Shown: positions 28,732 to 36,562 of the stretch, piece after piece
How positions within the stretch are numbered: position 1 is the first letter of the stretch
Layout: every line of letters starts with the position of its first letter
DNA from: Actinomycetales bacterium SN12
GTDB taxonomy: Bacteria; Actinomycetota; Actinomycetes; Actinomycetales; Microbacteriaceae
Direction of reading: 5' to 3'
Assembly (NCBI GenBank): GCA_002837415.1
Contig: PJCV01000001.1
Location: forward strand, 248,001 to 312,000
Length of the DNA: 64,000 nt
Made by a program: the position numbers and the translations under genes
The notes under the pieces: model-generated
Told to the model about the DNA's origin: nothing
The model's database searches: none
Seen by the model: the letters and a program-made list of their open reading frames with translations, nothing else

Positions 28732-30069
28732 ATGACGTCCCCCTCGATCGTGTGGTTCCGCGACGACCTGCGCCTGGCAGACAACCCCGCCCTGCGTGCG
28801 GCGATCGACCGGGACGAGCCGATCATCGCCGTGTACGTCCTCGACGAGGAATCCCCCCGCTTCCGGATGCTCGGGGGCGCCGCCCGCTGGTGGCTGCATC
28901 ACTCGCTCGCATCTCTGCGCGACCGCGTGATCGAGCGCGGGGGGGCGTTCGTGCTGCGTCGAGGTGCTGCGGCGCCCGTCATCGCGGAGCTGGTCGCCCA
29001 GACTGGCGCCGGTGCCGTGTTCTGGAACCGGCGCTACGGCGGGCCGCAGCGGGACGTGGACACGCAGATCAAGACGGACCTGCGTGAACACGGAATAGAG
29101 GTGCGCTCGTTCGCGGCATCGCTCCTCTTCGAGCCGTGGACGGTGCGGACAGGCAGCGGCACCCATTTCTCGGTGTTCACGCCCTTCTGGCGCGCGTGCC
29201 AGGCTCTTCCCGCGCCGCGCGCTCCGCTGCCGGAGCCCCGCGAGATCCAGGGACCCGCACGGATCCCGGCATGCGACGATCTCGACGACTGGTCGCTGCT
29301 GCCCACCGCTCCGGACTGGGCGGGTGGTCTGCGCGAGATGTGGGAGCCGGGCGAGCCGGCTGCGCGCGCACGGCTGAGGGATTTCCTCCGCGAAGACCTG
29401 GCGCAGTACGACACCACGCGCGATGAGCCGGCGGCGGGCATCACCTCCCTGCTGTCACCGCGACTGCGGTGGGGCGAGCTGAGCCCTTTCACCGTCTGGC
29501 ACGCCGCGACGGAGCACGAGGGTGCGGGGCGCTTCCTCTCCGAGATCGGCTGGCGCGAGTTCGCCTGGCACACCCTGTTCCACTTCCCGGAGCTTGCGAC
29601 CCGCAACCTCCGCCCCGAGTTCGATGCGTTCCCCTGGCCGCGGCTGAAGCCGGGTCGGCTGGCCGCGTGGCAACGCGGCGAGACGGGCATCCCGCTGGTG
29701 GATGCCGGGATGCGCGAGCTGTGGCATACCGGCTTCATGCACAACCGGGTGCGGATGGTGACGGCGTCGTTCCTGATCAAGAACCTGCTCATCGACTGGC
29801 GCCGCGGCGAGGAGTGGTTCTGGGACACGCTCGTCGACGCCGACGACGCCTCGAACCCGTTCAACTGGCAGTGGGTCGCCGGCTCGGGCGCTGACGCCGC
29901 GCCGTACTTCCGGGTGTTCAACCCCGAGCTGCAGGCGAAGAAGTTCGATCGCGATGGCCACTACGTCCGGGAGTGGGTCGGGGATGCCCGGCTCGAGCCG
30001 ATCGTCGACCTCGGCGAGACGCGCAAGGCGGCGCTCGCCGCGTATGAGAGCATGCGCCGGTCCCGCTGA
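28732..30069 (+). CDS. phrB: Deoxyribodipyrimidine photolyase
   Basis: 445 residues. The N-terminal photolyase alpha/beta domain begins IVWFRDDLRLADNPAL. The FAD-binding helical domain holds TSLLSPRLRWGELSP, FLSEIGWREFAWH, and the signature NRVRMVTASFLIKNLLIDWRRGE with WQWVAGSGADAAPYFRVFNP. These match CPD photolyases of the cryptochrome/photolyase family. I chose ATG 28732 because the family start is SIVWFRDD. Light-driven repair of pyrimidine dimers is the likely job; a cryptochrome role is less likely. Confidence 0.93.
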   Translation: MTSPSIVWFRDDLRLADNPALRAAIDRDEPIIAVYVLDEESPRFRMLGGAARWWLHHSLASLRDRVIERGGAFVLRRGAAAPVIAELVAQTGAGAVFWNRRYGGPQRDVDTQIKTDLREHGIEVRSFAASLLFEPWTVRTGSGTHFSVFTPFWRACQALPAPRAPLPEPREIQGPARIPACDDLDDWSLLPTAPDWAGGLREMWEPGEPAARARLRDFLREDLAQYDTTRDEPAAGITSLLSPRLRWGELSPFTVWHAATEHEGAGRFLSEIGWREFAWHTLFHFPELATRNLRPEFDAFPWPRLKPGRLAAWQRGETGIPLVDAGMRELWHTGFMHNRVRMVTASFLIKNLLIDWRRGEEWFWDTLVDADDASNPFNWQWVAGSGADAAPYFRVFNPELQAKKFDRDGHYVREWVGDARLEPIVDLGETRKAALAAYESMRRSR

Positions 30070-30089
30070 GCGGGCCTCGCGCTCGGGTG

Positions 30090-30368
30090 CTACAGGAGAT
30101 CCGCGGGCAGGTCGTCGAGTCCGGCCGGCGGCACGATGTCGAGCGCATCGAGACGATGCGGCAGCACCGCGATCCGTACGCGGCTGTGGGGCGAGAGCAG
30201 AACAGACACCTCTGCCCCCTCGGCGGTGCGGAAGTCCACGAACCGGCTTTGAGCGGCAGCCTCCTCGATGCGGCCCTTCAGGGCGCCGATGTCCTGGTCG
30301 CGCTCGAGAGGGATGCTGTCGTCGTCATCGATCAGAATGATCGCCTGCTGCATCTGCACCATGGTCAT
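30090..30368 (-). CDS. Hypothetical protein, 92 residues
   Basis: No family recognised. It starts MTMVQMQQAIILIDDDDS, is rich in acidic residues, has no membrane segment or cysteine, and ends LDDLPADLL. The middle stretch VDFRTAEGAEVSVLLSPHSRVRIAVLP looks like a small beta-rich domain. A TAGTTT hexamer exactly six bases before the ATG supports the start and suggests a leaderless mRNA. It converges on the photolyase gene 20 bases away. Confidence 0.65.
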   Translation of the reverse strand: MTMVQMQQAIILIDDDDSIPLERDQDIGALKGRIEEAAAQSRFVDFRTAEGAEVSVLLSPHSRVRIAVLPHRLDALDIVPPAGLDDLPADLL

Positions 30369-30472
30369 GCAGCGAAACTAGCGACCTCGTTCGACATGTG
30401 AGAGGGGGTTGCGCTCGCCCGATCGACCCGCAAGGCAAGCTCCTCCGCGAAGAGCACCTGGAAACGAGAAAA

Positions 30473-30494
30473 ACCCCCGGGGTCATCCGGGGGT
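30473..30494 (-). terminator. Terminator of the three-tRNA minus-strand transcript
   Basis: ACCCCCGG pairs with CCGGGGGT around a six-base loop, followed on minus by a T-run (TTTTTCTCG). A classical intrinsic terminator just after tRNA-Val. Confidence 0.85.
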
Positions 30495-30503
30495 TTCTGT
30501 CTG

Positions 30504-30575
30504 TGCGCGATACTGGGATCGAACCAGTGACCTCTTCCGTGTCAGGGAAGCGCGCTACCGCTGCGCCAATCGCGC
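30504..30575 (-). tRNA. tRNA-Val (GAC)
   Basis: 72 bases. Acceptor GCGCGAT/ATCGCGC, D stem GCGC, anticodon stem CTTCC/GGAAG with loop CTGACAC giving GAC, T arm with GGTTCGATCCC. Discriminator A; CCA is not encoded. Confidence 0.95.
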
Positions 30576-30600
30576 CTAGAAGGCTGTTCAGTTGTCAGAG

Positions 30601-30671
30601 AGGTGGCGACGGGATTCGAACCCGTGTAAACGGCTTTGCAGGCCGGTGCCTAGCCTCTCGGCCACGCCACC
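30601..30671 (-). tRNA. tRNA-Cys (GCA)
   Basis: 71 bases. Acceptor GGTGGCG/CGCCACC, anticodon loop CTGCAAA giving GCA, T loop GGTTCGAATCC, and discriminator U as expected for Cys. CCA is not encoded. Confidence 0.95.
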
Positions 30672-30701
30672 GCGAGGTGGATTCGAACCCACATGCCGAA
30701 A
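30672..30701 (-). other. tRNA T-arm-like remnant
   Basis: On minus, GTGGGTTCGAATCCACCTCGC resembles the T arm and 3' acceptor strand of a tRNA, but no anticodon or D arm precedes it. It lies between tRNA-Gly and tRNA-Cys. It could be a decayed tRNA or an old attachment site. Confidence 0.5.
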
Positions 30702-30715
30702 CCCCCTGAAGGGGG
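30702..30715 (-). terminator. Small hairpin between tRNA-Gly and tRNA-Cys
   Basis: CCCCC-TTCA-GGGGG followed by TTTC on minus. It may be a weak terminator or a processing structure. Confidence 0.45.
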
Positions 30716-30727
30716 CTCCTGCACTCG

Positions 30728-30800
30728 AGCGGATGACGAGACTCGAACTCGCGACCCTCACCTTGGCAAGGTGATGCGCTACCAACTGCGCTACATCCGC
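30728..30800 (-). tRNA. tRNA-Gly (GCC)
   Basis: 73 bases. Acceptor GCGGATG/CATCCGC, D arm GCGC...GCGC, anticodon stem TCACC/GGTGA with loop TTGCCAA giving GCC, T loop AGTTCGAGTCT, discriminator U. First gene of the minus-strand tRNA transcript. Confidence 0.95.
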
Positions 30801-30840
30801 ATATTCTGTTGTCGTTCCCGGCGTCCCGGGCACTTGAAAT

Positions 30841-30869
30841 ACATTAGCCCAGGATCGGCGCATCGCCAA
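30841..30869 (-). promoter_or_regulatory. Promoter of the Gly-Cys-Val tRNA transcript
   Basis: TTGGCG (30864-30869) and TAATGT (30841-30846) on minus with a 17-base spacer, about 40 bases upstream of tRNA-Gly. Confidence 0.65.
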
Positions 30870-30961
30870 ACCGCTCCACGCCGCCGGGCGTGTCTTTCCA
30901 CCCCGCCCCAGTCGCCACGCCCGGCCTCCCGCAGGGTGTCTGGACGCCCGCAGGGATCGGG

Positions 30962-30967
30962 TATGCT
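30962..30967 (+). promoter_or_regulatory. -10 element (TATGCT) for tRNA-Val (CAC)
   Basis: TATGCT lies 37 bases before the tRNA, with TCTGGA 17 bases upstream as a poor -35. Confidence 0.5.
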
Positions 30968-31004
30968 TTCTGACTGTGCCACCGTGCACGACACAACTCC
31001 ACAT

Positions 31005-31080
31005 GGGCGATTGGCGCAGTTGGTAGCGCGCTTCCTTCACACGGAAGAGGTCATCGGTTCGAGTCCGGTATCGCCCACCA
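31005..31080 (+). tRNA. tRNA-Val (CAC)
   Basis: Acceptor GGGCGAT/ATCGCCC, anticodon stem CTTCC/GGAAG with loop TTCACAC giving CAC, T loop GGTTCGAGTCC, discriminator A and an encoded CCA (31078-31080). The accessory block follows directly downstream. Confidence 0.95.
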
Positions 31081-31086
31081 TCCAGG

Positions 31087-31120
31087 AACCCCGTCAGTGA
31101 TCTGACGGGGTTTCGTCTTT
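31087..31120 (+). terminator. Terminator after tRNA-Val (CAC)
   Basis: AACCCCGTCAG-TGAT-CTGACGGGGTT hairpin followed by TCGTCTTT. A good intrinsic terminator. Confidence 0.85.
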
Positions 31121-31216
31121 CAGTTGCGCGCAACCGTAGCAGGAGACCGCCTAGCACAGACGGCCGCGAATCGCGCCCCCGTTCACACATCCGCGCGCGG
31201 TGTCCAGGCTGGTCGC

Positions 31217-32542
31217 ATGCTTCACCGGATCGCAGACGACGCTCCCCTTCTCCTCGTGCACGGGTACGACCTCGGCGCCCGCATCTGGTCGCGGGTCCGC
31301 GACGGAGCGCGCGGCGCCCCGATGCGACTTCTCGGCCATCGGGCGGCGTTCGTACGCGGCGCTGAGGGCGTCAACCTGTTCTACGACGGGTCCCGTATCG
31401 CCCGCCACGGCGCCATGCCCCGTTTCGTGCAGGAGACGCTGTTCGGCCATGGTTCGGTGCACAGCCTCGACGGCTCCGATCACCGTCATCGCAAGGCCAC
31501 CTTCGTGGACGTCGCCTATGAAGACGAGCAGGTGCGGCGCCTGCAGCCGGAGCTCGAGCGCGAATGGCGGCGGGAGCTCGACGAGTGGATCGCGGGCGGC
31601 GACCGCACCGCGTACGACGCGGCAGTCGGCGCCTTCGGCCGGGCCGGGATGCAGTGGGCCGGGCTCCCCGGCTCCGACGAGGCCCGCACGAGATGGGCGA
31701 CTCGGCTGGCGCAGATCGTCGACGGGTTCGGCAGCCCGTTCTCCCCCGCGTTCGGCGAGGCTCTGTTCAACCGGCTCTGGTCCGATCGCCGTGCGGCGAG
31801 GCTCATTCACGACGTGCGCGCCGGCAGCCTCACCCCGCCGGAGGGCACCGCGCTGCACGAGTGGGCGTGGCACCGCGGACCCGATGGGAGGCTGCTCCCC
31901 GAACGGCTGGCGGGCGTCGAACTGCAGAACAGCATCCGTCCGCTCGTCGCCGTCGCACGCTTCGTCGCCTTCGCAGCCAAGCGGCTGCTCGAGAATCCCG
32001 ACTGGCGCCTGCGCATCCACGCCGAGAGCGCACGCAGCGGCGAGCTCGTGGGCGGGCAGCTCGCCGTGGCCTTCGCGCAGGAGATCCGGCGAACGGCGCC
32101 CTTCGTGCCGATGCTGCCGGGCCGGGCTCTCACCGACATCGACTTCGATGGCCAGCACGTCCCGGCAGGTGGACGGGTCGTCATGGACATCCTGGGCACA
32201 GACCTCGACGACGCGTCGTGGGACGACGCTGCTGAGTTCCGTCCTGAGCGCTTCATCCATCGGCCCGATTACGAGGCCATCCCGGCGTTCATCCCGCACG
32301 GCGGCGCCGGTGTCGCCACCGGTCACCGCTGCCCCGGCGAGAAGCTCGCGATCGCCGGGCTCTCCGCGGCGATCGCCGCTCTCAGCGACCCGCGGGTGCA
32401 GATCGCGCCGGAGGGTCTCGACGTCGATCGACGTCGACTGCCCACCATGCCCGCGTCCGGCGGATGCGTGCACGCGGCAGCCGCACGAGAAGCAGAACCC
32501 ACCACCGATCATCAGCACGACGAGCAGAGGACCCTCTCATGA
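31217..32542 (+). CDS. CYP152-type cytochrome P450 fatty-acid peroxygenase
   Basis: 441 residues. The heme-binding stretch AFIPHGGAGVATGHRCPGE (Cys near 375) and SLDGSDHRHRKATF match P450 BS-beta and OleT. The I helix reads NSIRPLVAVARF: an Arg-Pro pair replaces the usual acid-alcohol pair, the CYP152 hallmark for binding the fatty-acid carboxylate and using hydrogen peroxide. Expected chemistry is alpha or beta hydroxylation, or decarboxylation to an alkene. The ATG at 31217 fits the family N-terminus and lies six bases after CAGGCT. Its stop overlaps the dehydrogenase start (ATGA). Confidence 0.87.
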   Translation: MLHRIADDAPLLLVHGYDLGARIWSRVRDGARGAPMRLLGHRAAFVRGAEGVNLFYDGSRIARHGAMPRFVQETLFGHGSVHSLDGSDHRHRKATFVDVAYEDEQVRRLQPELEREWRRELDEWIAGGDRTAYDAAVGAFGRAGMQWAGLPGSDEARTRWATRLAQIVDGFGSPFSPAFGEALFNRLWSDRRAARLIHDVRAGSLTPPEGTALHEWAWHRGPDGRLLPERLAGVELQNSIRPLVAVARFVAFAAKRLLENPDWRLRIHAESARSGELVGGQLAVAFAQEIRRTAPFVPMLPGRALTDIDFDGQHVPAGGRVVMDILGTDLDDASWDDAAEFRPERFIHRPDYEAIPAFIPHGGAGVATGHRCPGEKLAIAGLSAAIAALSDPRVQIAPEGLDVDRRRLPTMPASGGCVHAAAAREAEPTTDHQHDEQRTLS

Positions 32543-33720
32543 AGGCATTGACCTGGCACGGCAAGCGCGATGTCCGCATCGAGCACGTGCCCGACCCGAG
32601 CATCCTCGAACCGACTGACGCCATCATCCGCGTCACCTCCACCGCGATCTGCGGCTCGGATCTGCATCTCTACGAGCTGCTCGGGCCGTTCATCGACCGA
32701 GGTGACATCCTCGGCCACGAGACCATGGGCGAGGTCGTCGAAGTCGGCTCGGAGATCCGCAATCTGACACCCGGCGACCGCGTCGTCATCCCGTTCAACA
32801 TCTCCTGCGGCACCTGCTGGTTCTGCCAGCGCGGTCTGCAGTCGCAGTGCGAGACCACACAGGTGCGCGAGTACGGCAGCGGCGCTGCGCTGTTCGGGTA
32901 CACGAAGCTGTACGGCCAGGTGCCCGGCGGGCAGGCGGAGTATCTGCGCGTGCCTCTGGCCGACTACAACCACGTGAAGGTCGGCGGCGATCTGCCCGAT
33001 GACCGCTACCTGTTCCTCAGCGACATCCTGCCCACCGCATGGCAGGGCGTCGAGTACGCACACGTCCCCGCCGACGGCACTGTCGCCGTGCTCGGGCTCG
33101 GCCCCGTCGGCCAGTTCGCGGCCCGTATCGCACGCTCCCGCGGGCACCGGGTGCTAGCCGTCGATCCCGTACCTGAGCGCCGCGCCATGGCCGCGCGTCA
33201 CGACATCGAGGTCTTCGACCTCGACGACGATGCCATCCCGCATCTGCGCGACCTCACCGCCGGCCGTGGCCCGGACTCGGTGATCGACGCAGTCGGACTG
33301 GAGGCGCACGGCAGCCCGGCGATCTCCCTGGTGCAGCAGGCGGTGGGGCTGCTGCCCGACCCGCTGTCGCGACCGGTGCTCGAGCACGCCGGCGTCGATC
33401 GGCTCGCCGCACTGCACGCCGCCATCGAGCTGGTCCGCCGCGGCGGCACGGTGTCGCTGAGCGGTGTCTACGCGGGCGACGCTGACATCCTGCCGATGAA
33501 GACGATGTTCGACAAGCAGATCTCTCTGCGCATGGGCCAGTGCAACGTCAAGCGCTGGACCGACGAGATCCTCCCTCTCGTGGAAGACGATGCTGATCCG
33601 CTGGGCGTGATGGACCTCGTCACGCACCGGGCCCCGCTCGACGATGCACCCGACCTGTACCGCACGTTCCAGCGCAAGGAGGACGGCTGCATCAAGGTCG
33701 TGCTGAGTGCCGGAGCATGA
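32539..33720 (+). CDS. Zinc-dependent alcohol dehydrogenase, formaldehyde-dehydrogenase-like
   Basis: 393 residues of the medium-chain dehydrogenase family. Catalytic zinc ligands are in AICGSDLH (Cys near 36) and GHETMGEVVEVG. The structural zinc cysteines are in SCGTCWFCQRGLQSQC. The Rossmann motif is VLGLGPVGQFAARIARSRG. The long insert with DAVGLEAHG and the C-terminal GQCNVKRW are typical of the FDH-like/threonine-dehydrogenase-like subgroup. Coupled by four-base overlaps to the P450 before and the epimerase after. The substrate is unknown; oxidation of a P450-made hydroxy acid or aldehyde is one possibility. Confidence 0.88.
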   Translation: MKALTWHGKRDVRIEHVPDPSILEPTDAIIRVTSTAICGSDLHLYELLGPFIDRGDILGHETMGEVVEVGSEIRNLTPGDRVVIPFNISCGTCWFCQRGLQSQCETTQVREYGSGAALFGYTKLYGQVPGGQAEYLRVPLADYNHVKVGGDLPDDRYLFLSDILPTAWQGVEYAHVPADGTVAVLGLGPVGQFAARIARSRGHRVLAVDPVPERRAMAARHDIEVFDLDDDAIPHLRDLTAGRGPDSVIDAVGLEAHGSPAISLVQQAVGLLPDPLSRPVLEHAGVDRLAALHAAIELVRRGGTVSLSGVYAGDADILPMKTMFDKQISLRMGQCNVKRWTDEILPLVEDDADPLGVMDLVTHRAPLDDAPDLYRTFQRKEDGCIKVVLSAGA

Positions 33721-34610
33721 ACGACTCACGCATCGTCGTCTCGGGAGCGAGCGGCCTGATCGGCAGAGCGCTCACGCGATCGCTTCGCGCAGACGGCATC
33801 CGCGTGGTGCACCTGGTGCGGCGCCCCGCCCGCAGCAGCGACGAAGTCGAGTGGCTCACGGGCAGACGGCTCGACCCCGACGTGCTCGCCGGGGCGGCGG
33901 CCGTCGTCAACCTCAACGGTGCGAGCATCGGCAGGCTGCCGTGGGGCCCGCGCTACCGGGGCATCCTGCGAGAATCGCGCCTGCGGCCCACCTCGGTCCT
34001 GGCCGACGCGCTGCTCGCCCTGAAGACGGATGCACCGGCCCTGCTGTCGGCATCGGCCGTCGGCTACTACGGCGATCAGCCCGGCACCCGTCTCGATGAG
34101 ACGGGTGCTCCCGGCGAGACCTTCCTCGCCGGGATCTGCGTGGAGTGGGAGCGGGAGGCCATGCGCGCGGCCCCTGCCACCCGGGTCGCGCTGCTGCGCA
34201 CCGCGCCGATCCTGCATCCGGATGCCGTGCTGAAACCCATGATCGCTCTCACGCGGCTGGGGCTGGGCGGGCCGCTCGGCTCTGGGCGACAGGTGTGGCC
34301 CTGGATCTCGCTGCACGATGAGGTCCGTGCGATCCGGCACGTCATCGACTCCGACATCCACGGTCCGGTGAACCTGACCGGACCGCATCGGGCGACGGCG
34401 GGCGGGATCGGGCGCGCTCTGGCATCCCGGATGCATCGGCCGTACCTCGTCCCCGCACCGGCGTGGGCGCTGCGTCTGGGCCTCGGTCGAGCCGCCGCCG
34501 ACTCCCTGCTGCTGGCGGATGCCGACGTCGCGCCCGCCGCACTCACCCGCAGCGGCTTCGATTTCCGGCATCCGACCGCGTCAGAGGCTCTCGCCGCCGC
34601 GCTCGGCTGA
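33717..34610 (+). CDS. TIGR01777 family NAD(P)-dependent epimerase-like protein (SDR39U1)
   Basis: 297 residues. N-terminal nucleotide motif VVSGASGLIGRAL (about 7-19), VVNLNGASI, and the active-site-like SASAVGYYGDQ. A C-terminal DUF1731-type segment (FDFRHPTASEALAAAL) closes the protein. Family members are NADP-binding with unknown substrate. The start overlaps the dehydrogenase stop as ATGA, so it is the third gene of the P450 operon. Confidence 0.88.
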   Translation: MNDSRIVVSGASGLIGRALTRSLRADGIRVVHLVRRPARSSDEVEWLTGRRLDPDVLAGAAAVVNLNGASIGRLPWGPRYRGILRESRLRPTSVLADALLALKTDAPALLSASAVGYYGDQPGTRLDETGAPGETFLAGICVEWEREAMRAAPATRVALLRTAPILHPDAVLKPMIALTRLGLGGPLGSGRQVWPWISLHDEVRAIRHVIDSDIHGPVNLTGPHRATAGGIGRALASRMHRPYLVPAPAWALRLGLGRAAADSLLLADADVAPAALTRSGFDFRHPTASEALAAALG

Positions 34611-34639
34611 TCGGCGGCCGGTGAGCTGCGCGTCGGGCG

Positions 34640-35395
34640 TCAGTGCGCTCCGGCGCGCAGCGCCTGGTCGATCGCCACGCCGATGCCGTCCGTCCACGGC
34701 TCTCCGTGCCCTGGGAGCACGACAGCGGGATCGACCGCGCGCAGCGCATCCAGCGATGCCAGCGCCCTCGTGCTGTCGGCGGTCGCCGCTCCCGCGACGA
34801 TCTGCGGCCCCTGCGTGCCCGTGTACGGGTCGAGGGTGACGATCGCGTCGCCGCAGAGCAGCACACCGGCCTTCTCGAAGTAGTAGCCGCAGTGTCCGTT
34901 CGTGTGGCCGGGCGTCCAGATCGCCCGAGGATGACCTGGTACATCGATCACCTCGCCGTCGGCGACGACGGGTTCAGCCGCCACGCCCTTCACCCGGAGC
35001 GCGCCGGCCTGCACCATCGACACCACCGTGGGCAGGATGCGCGGGTGGCGCAGCGGGTATGACCAGATGGGCTGCTCGTGCGCATAGCGGTACGGGTGCT
35101 GGGCCAGGCGCTCATCGTCCGGATGCACGAGCGAGCCGACGCCGCGGTCGGCGAGCGGGCGCGCCATCCCGACATGATCGAAGTGCCCGTGGGTCAGCAG
35201 CACGGCGTCGATATCGCGCACTCCCGCGCCGATGCGCTTCAGCAGCGCTCCGAGCAGCCGGCTGGAACGCGGCAGTCCGGCATCGACGAGGGTCAGTCCG
35301 CCCTCGGCTTCGATCAGGTAGCAGTTGACGTGCGCGACATCGAGCCGGTGCACGCCAGGAGCAGGTTCCGTCCATCCCGTCGGTGTGGTTCTCAT
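34640..35395 (-). CDS. MBL-fold metallo-hydrolase
   Basis: 251 residues. The zinc site is LLTHGHFDHVG (HxHxDH) near residues 67-77. Further ligands are in TPGHTNGHCGYY, LLCGDAIV and LPGHGEP. An N-terminal NCYLIEAEGGLTLVDAG is typical of glyoxalase II-like and lactonase-like members. The substrate cannot be told from the sequence. It converges on the epimerase gene and is upstream of nothing obvious on its strand. Confidence 0.88.
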   Translation of the reverse strand: MRTTPTGWTEPAPGVHRLDVAHVNCYLIEAEGGLTLVDAGLPRSSRLLGALLKRIGAGVRDIDAVLLTHGHFDHVGMARPLADRGVGSLVHPDDERLAQHPYRYAHEQPIWSYPLRHPRILPTVVSMVQAGALRVKGVAAEPVVADGEVIDVPGHPRAIWTPGHTNGHCGYYFEKAGVLLCGDAIVTLDPYTGTQGPQIVAGAATADSTRALASLDALRAVDPAVVLPGHGEPWTDGIGVAIDQALRAGAH

Positions 35396-35406
35396 GACAC
35401 CACTGT

Positions 35407-35448
35407 GGGGCGACGGCGCGCGGCACGGAGGTGCCTTGCCGTCGCCCC
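35407..35448. terminator. Double-stem hairpin after the SPW-repeat gene
   Basis: Outer arms ggggcgacggc (35407-35417) and gccgtcgcccc (35438-35448), inner arms ggcac and gtgcc around ggag. It lies between the SPW gene end and the MBL gene start on minus, so termination of the SPW transcript is likely. Confidence 0.7.
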
Positions 35449-35471
35449 GCGGGGGTGATATCGGCGCGGGC

Positions 35472-35858
35472 TCAGGCCCGAGCGGTCGCGAGAGCCGCGC
35501 GTGCGGGCTGCGGCTCGGAGAAGGTCACCACGATGATCACCGTGATGCCGACGACCACGTGAGGAACCCACGCGTTGGGCGCGGCGGAGATGAAGCCGAA
35601 CAGCCACGGCGAAAGGGCGAGGAACAGGCTGGCGACGACGTCGAAGACGAGGTGCACGGGCATCGGAATGAGCTTGAACGGACCCCACTCATAGCTGGTG
35701 AACAGGCTGTAGACGATCAGCCCGACGCCCAGGACGATCGGGACCACGACGGCGGGGCCGCCCATCGCGGCGAAGCCGAAGAGCCAGGGAGCGACGATGA
35801 GGGCGGCGCCCACCAGGTAGTCGAGCACGCCGTGGACTTTCGTGGGGATGAAGCGCAT
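35472..35858 (-). CDS. SPW repeat membrane protein
   Basis: 128 residues with four membrane helices. Two SPW-type repeats are seen: IVAPWLFGF and LALSPWLFGF, each within a helix pair. It starts MRFIPTKVHGVLDY with an AAGGAGG ribosome binding site; the frame extends further upstream without support. SPW proteins are common in soil bacteria and of unknown function. Confidence 0.88.
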   Translation of the reverse strand: MRFIPTKVHGVLDYLVGAALIVAPWLFGFAAMGGPAVVVPIVLGVGLIVYSLFTSYEWGPFKLIPMPVHLVFDVVASLFLALSPWLFGFISAAPNAWVPHVVVGITVIIVVTFSEPQPARAALATARA

Positions 35859-35972
35859 GATTCCTCCTTGATCGGTCGAGTCCTGGTTGGGGACTCGCCG
35901 GGGGTTCGTCTCCCCCGGCCCGATCGGATTGGATGCCATCGCCGCGGCGTCCCACGGCGCCACTCGCAACCG

Positions 35973-36542
35973 TCAGACGCGCGCCCACCCGTAGCGGCGG
36001 AGAAGGGTCTGTGCGACGCGGCCATAGCGACCGGCGTCGAGGACGGCGGCCTCGCGACGCATCCCGTCATGGTGCACGCTGTACAGCTGCTCGATGTCGA
36101 CCCACGAGTCGCGCCCCTGGGAGTCCCAGCCACCCGACCCGATCGGGACGAAATCCCGGTCGCGATCGTGTGCTCTGCTCGTCATCCGCACGGCGTACAC
36201 GCGGTCGGCGCTCTGCCGGCCGATCACGAGCACCGGCCGATCATTGCCACGGCCGTCGTTCTCCTCGTACGGCACCCAGGTCCAGATGATCTCGCCGGAA
36301 TCCGGCAGGCCATTGCGGGACGGCGAGTAGCCGACGCTCACACCTCGGACGCGCTCCGGATCAACCCGGACGGTCTCGGATCCTGGCATCCGTCCCGCGT
36401 CGGCCGCCGTGTGCTGCTCCGCGCTTCTCCCGTCGGGGCGAAGCGTGGCGCGAGGGCGGGGGCGGCGGTCGCCGCCGCGCCGTGACAGCGCCCTGCCGAG
36501 GATGTCGGCGATGACCGAGAGGAACCTGCTGCTCGAACTCAC
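35973..36542 (-). CDS. MazF/PemK-like ribonuclease fold protein without partner antitoxin
   Basis: 189 residues. The C-terminal half has the CcdB/PemK barrel start GEIIWTWVPYEENDGRGNDRPVLVIGR, followed by VYAVRMTS and DWVDIEQ-like strands. The first 75 residues are a basic, probably disordered extension. No short antitoxin gene lies next to it. In Actinobacteria such orphan PemK-like proteins are frequent and may not be toxins. GTG start lies six bases after TAGGGT (36549-36554), so it is probably leaderless. Confidence 0.78.
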   Translation of the reverse strand: MSSSSRFLSVIADILGRALSRRGGDRRPRPRATLRPDGRSAEQHTAADAGRMPGSETVRVDPERVRGVSVGYSPSRNGLPDSGEIIWTWVPYEENDGRGNDRPVLVIGRQSADRVYAVRMTSRAHDRDRDFVPIGSGGWDSQGRDSWVDIEQLYSVHHDGMRREAAVLDAGRYGRVAQTLLRRYGWARV

Positions 36543-36548
36543 CCGCTC

Positions 36549-36554
36549 ACCCTA
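36549..36554 (-). promoter_or_regulatory. -10 element (TAGGGT) for the PemK-like gene
   Basis: TAGGGT on minus, spacer GAGCGG, then GTG at 36542. Confidence 0.45.
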
Positions 36555-36562
36555 GCCGCCGG

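Noticed and set aside
28432..29166. Minus-strand frame overlapping the photolyase start and the small membrane gene
   Set aside because: It lies antisense to the photolyase coding region and in a different frame from the 55-residue protein, which has better start and stop signals.
34611..34639. Terminator between the epimerase and MBL genes
   Set aside because: The 29-base convergent gap has no convincing hairpin.
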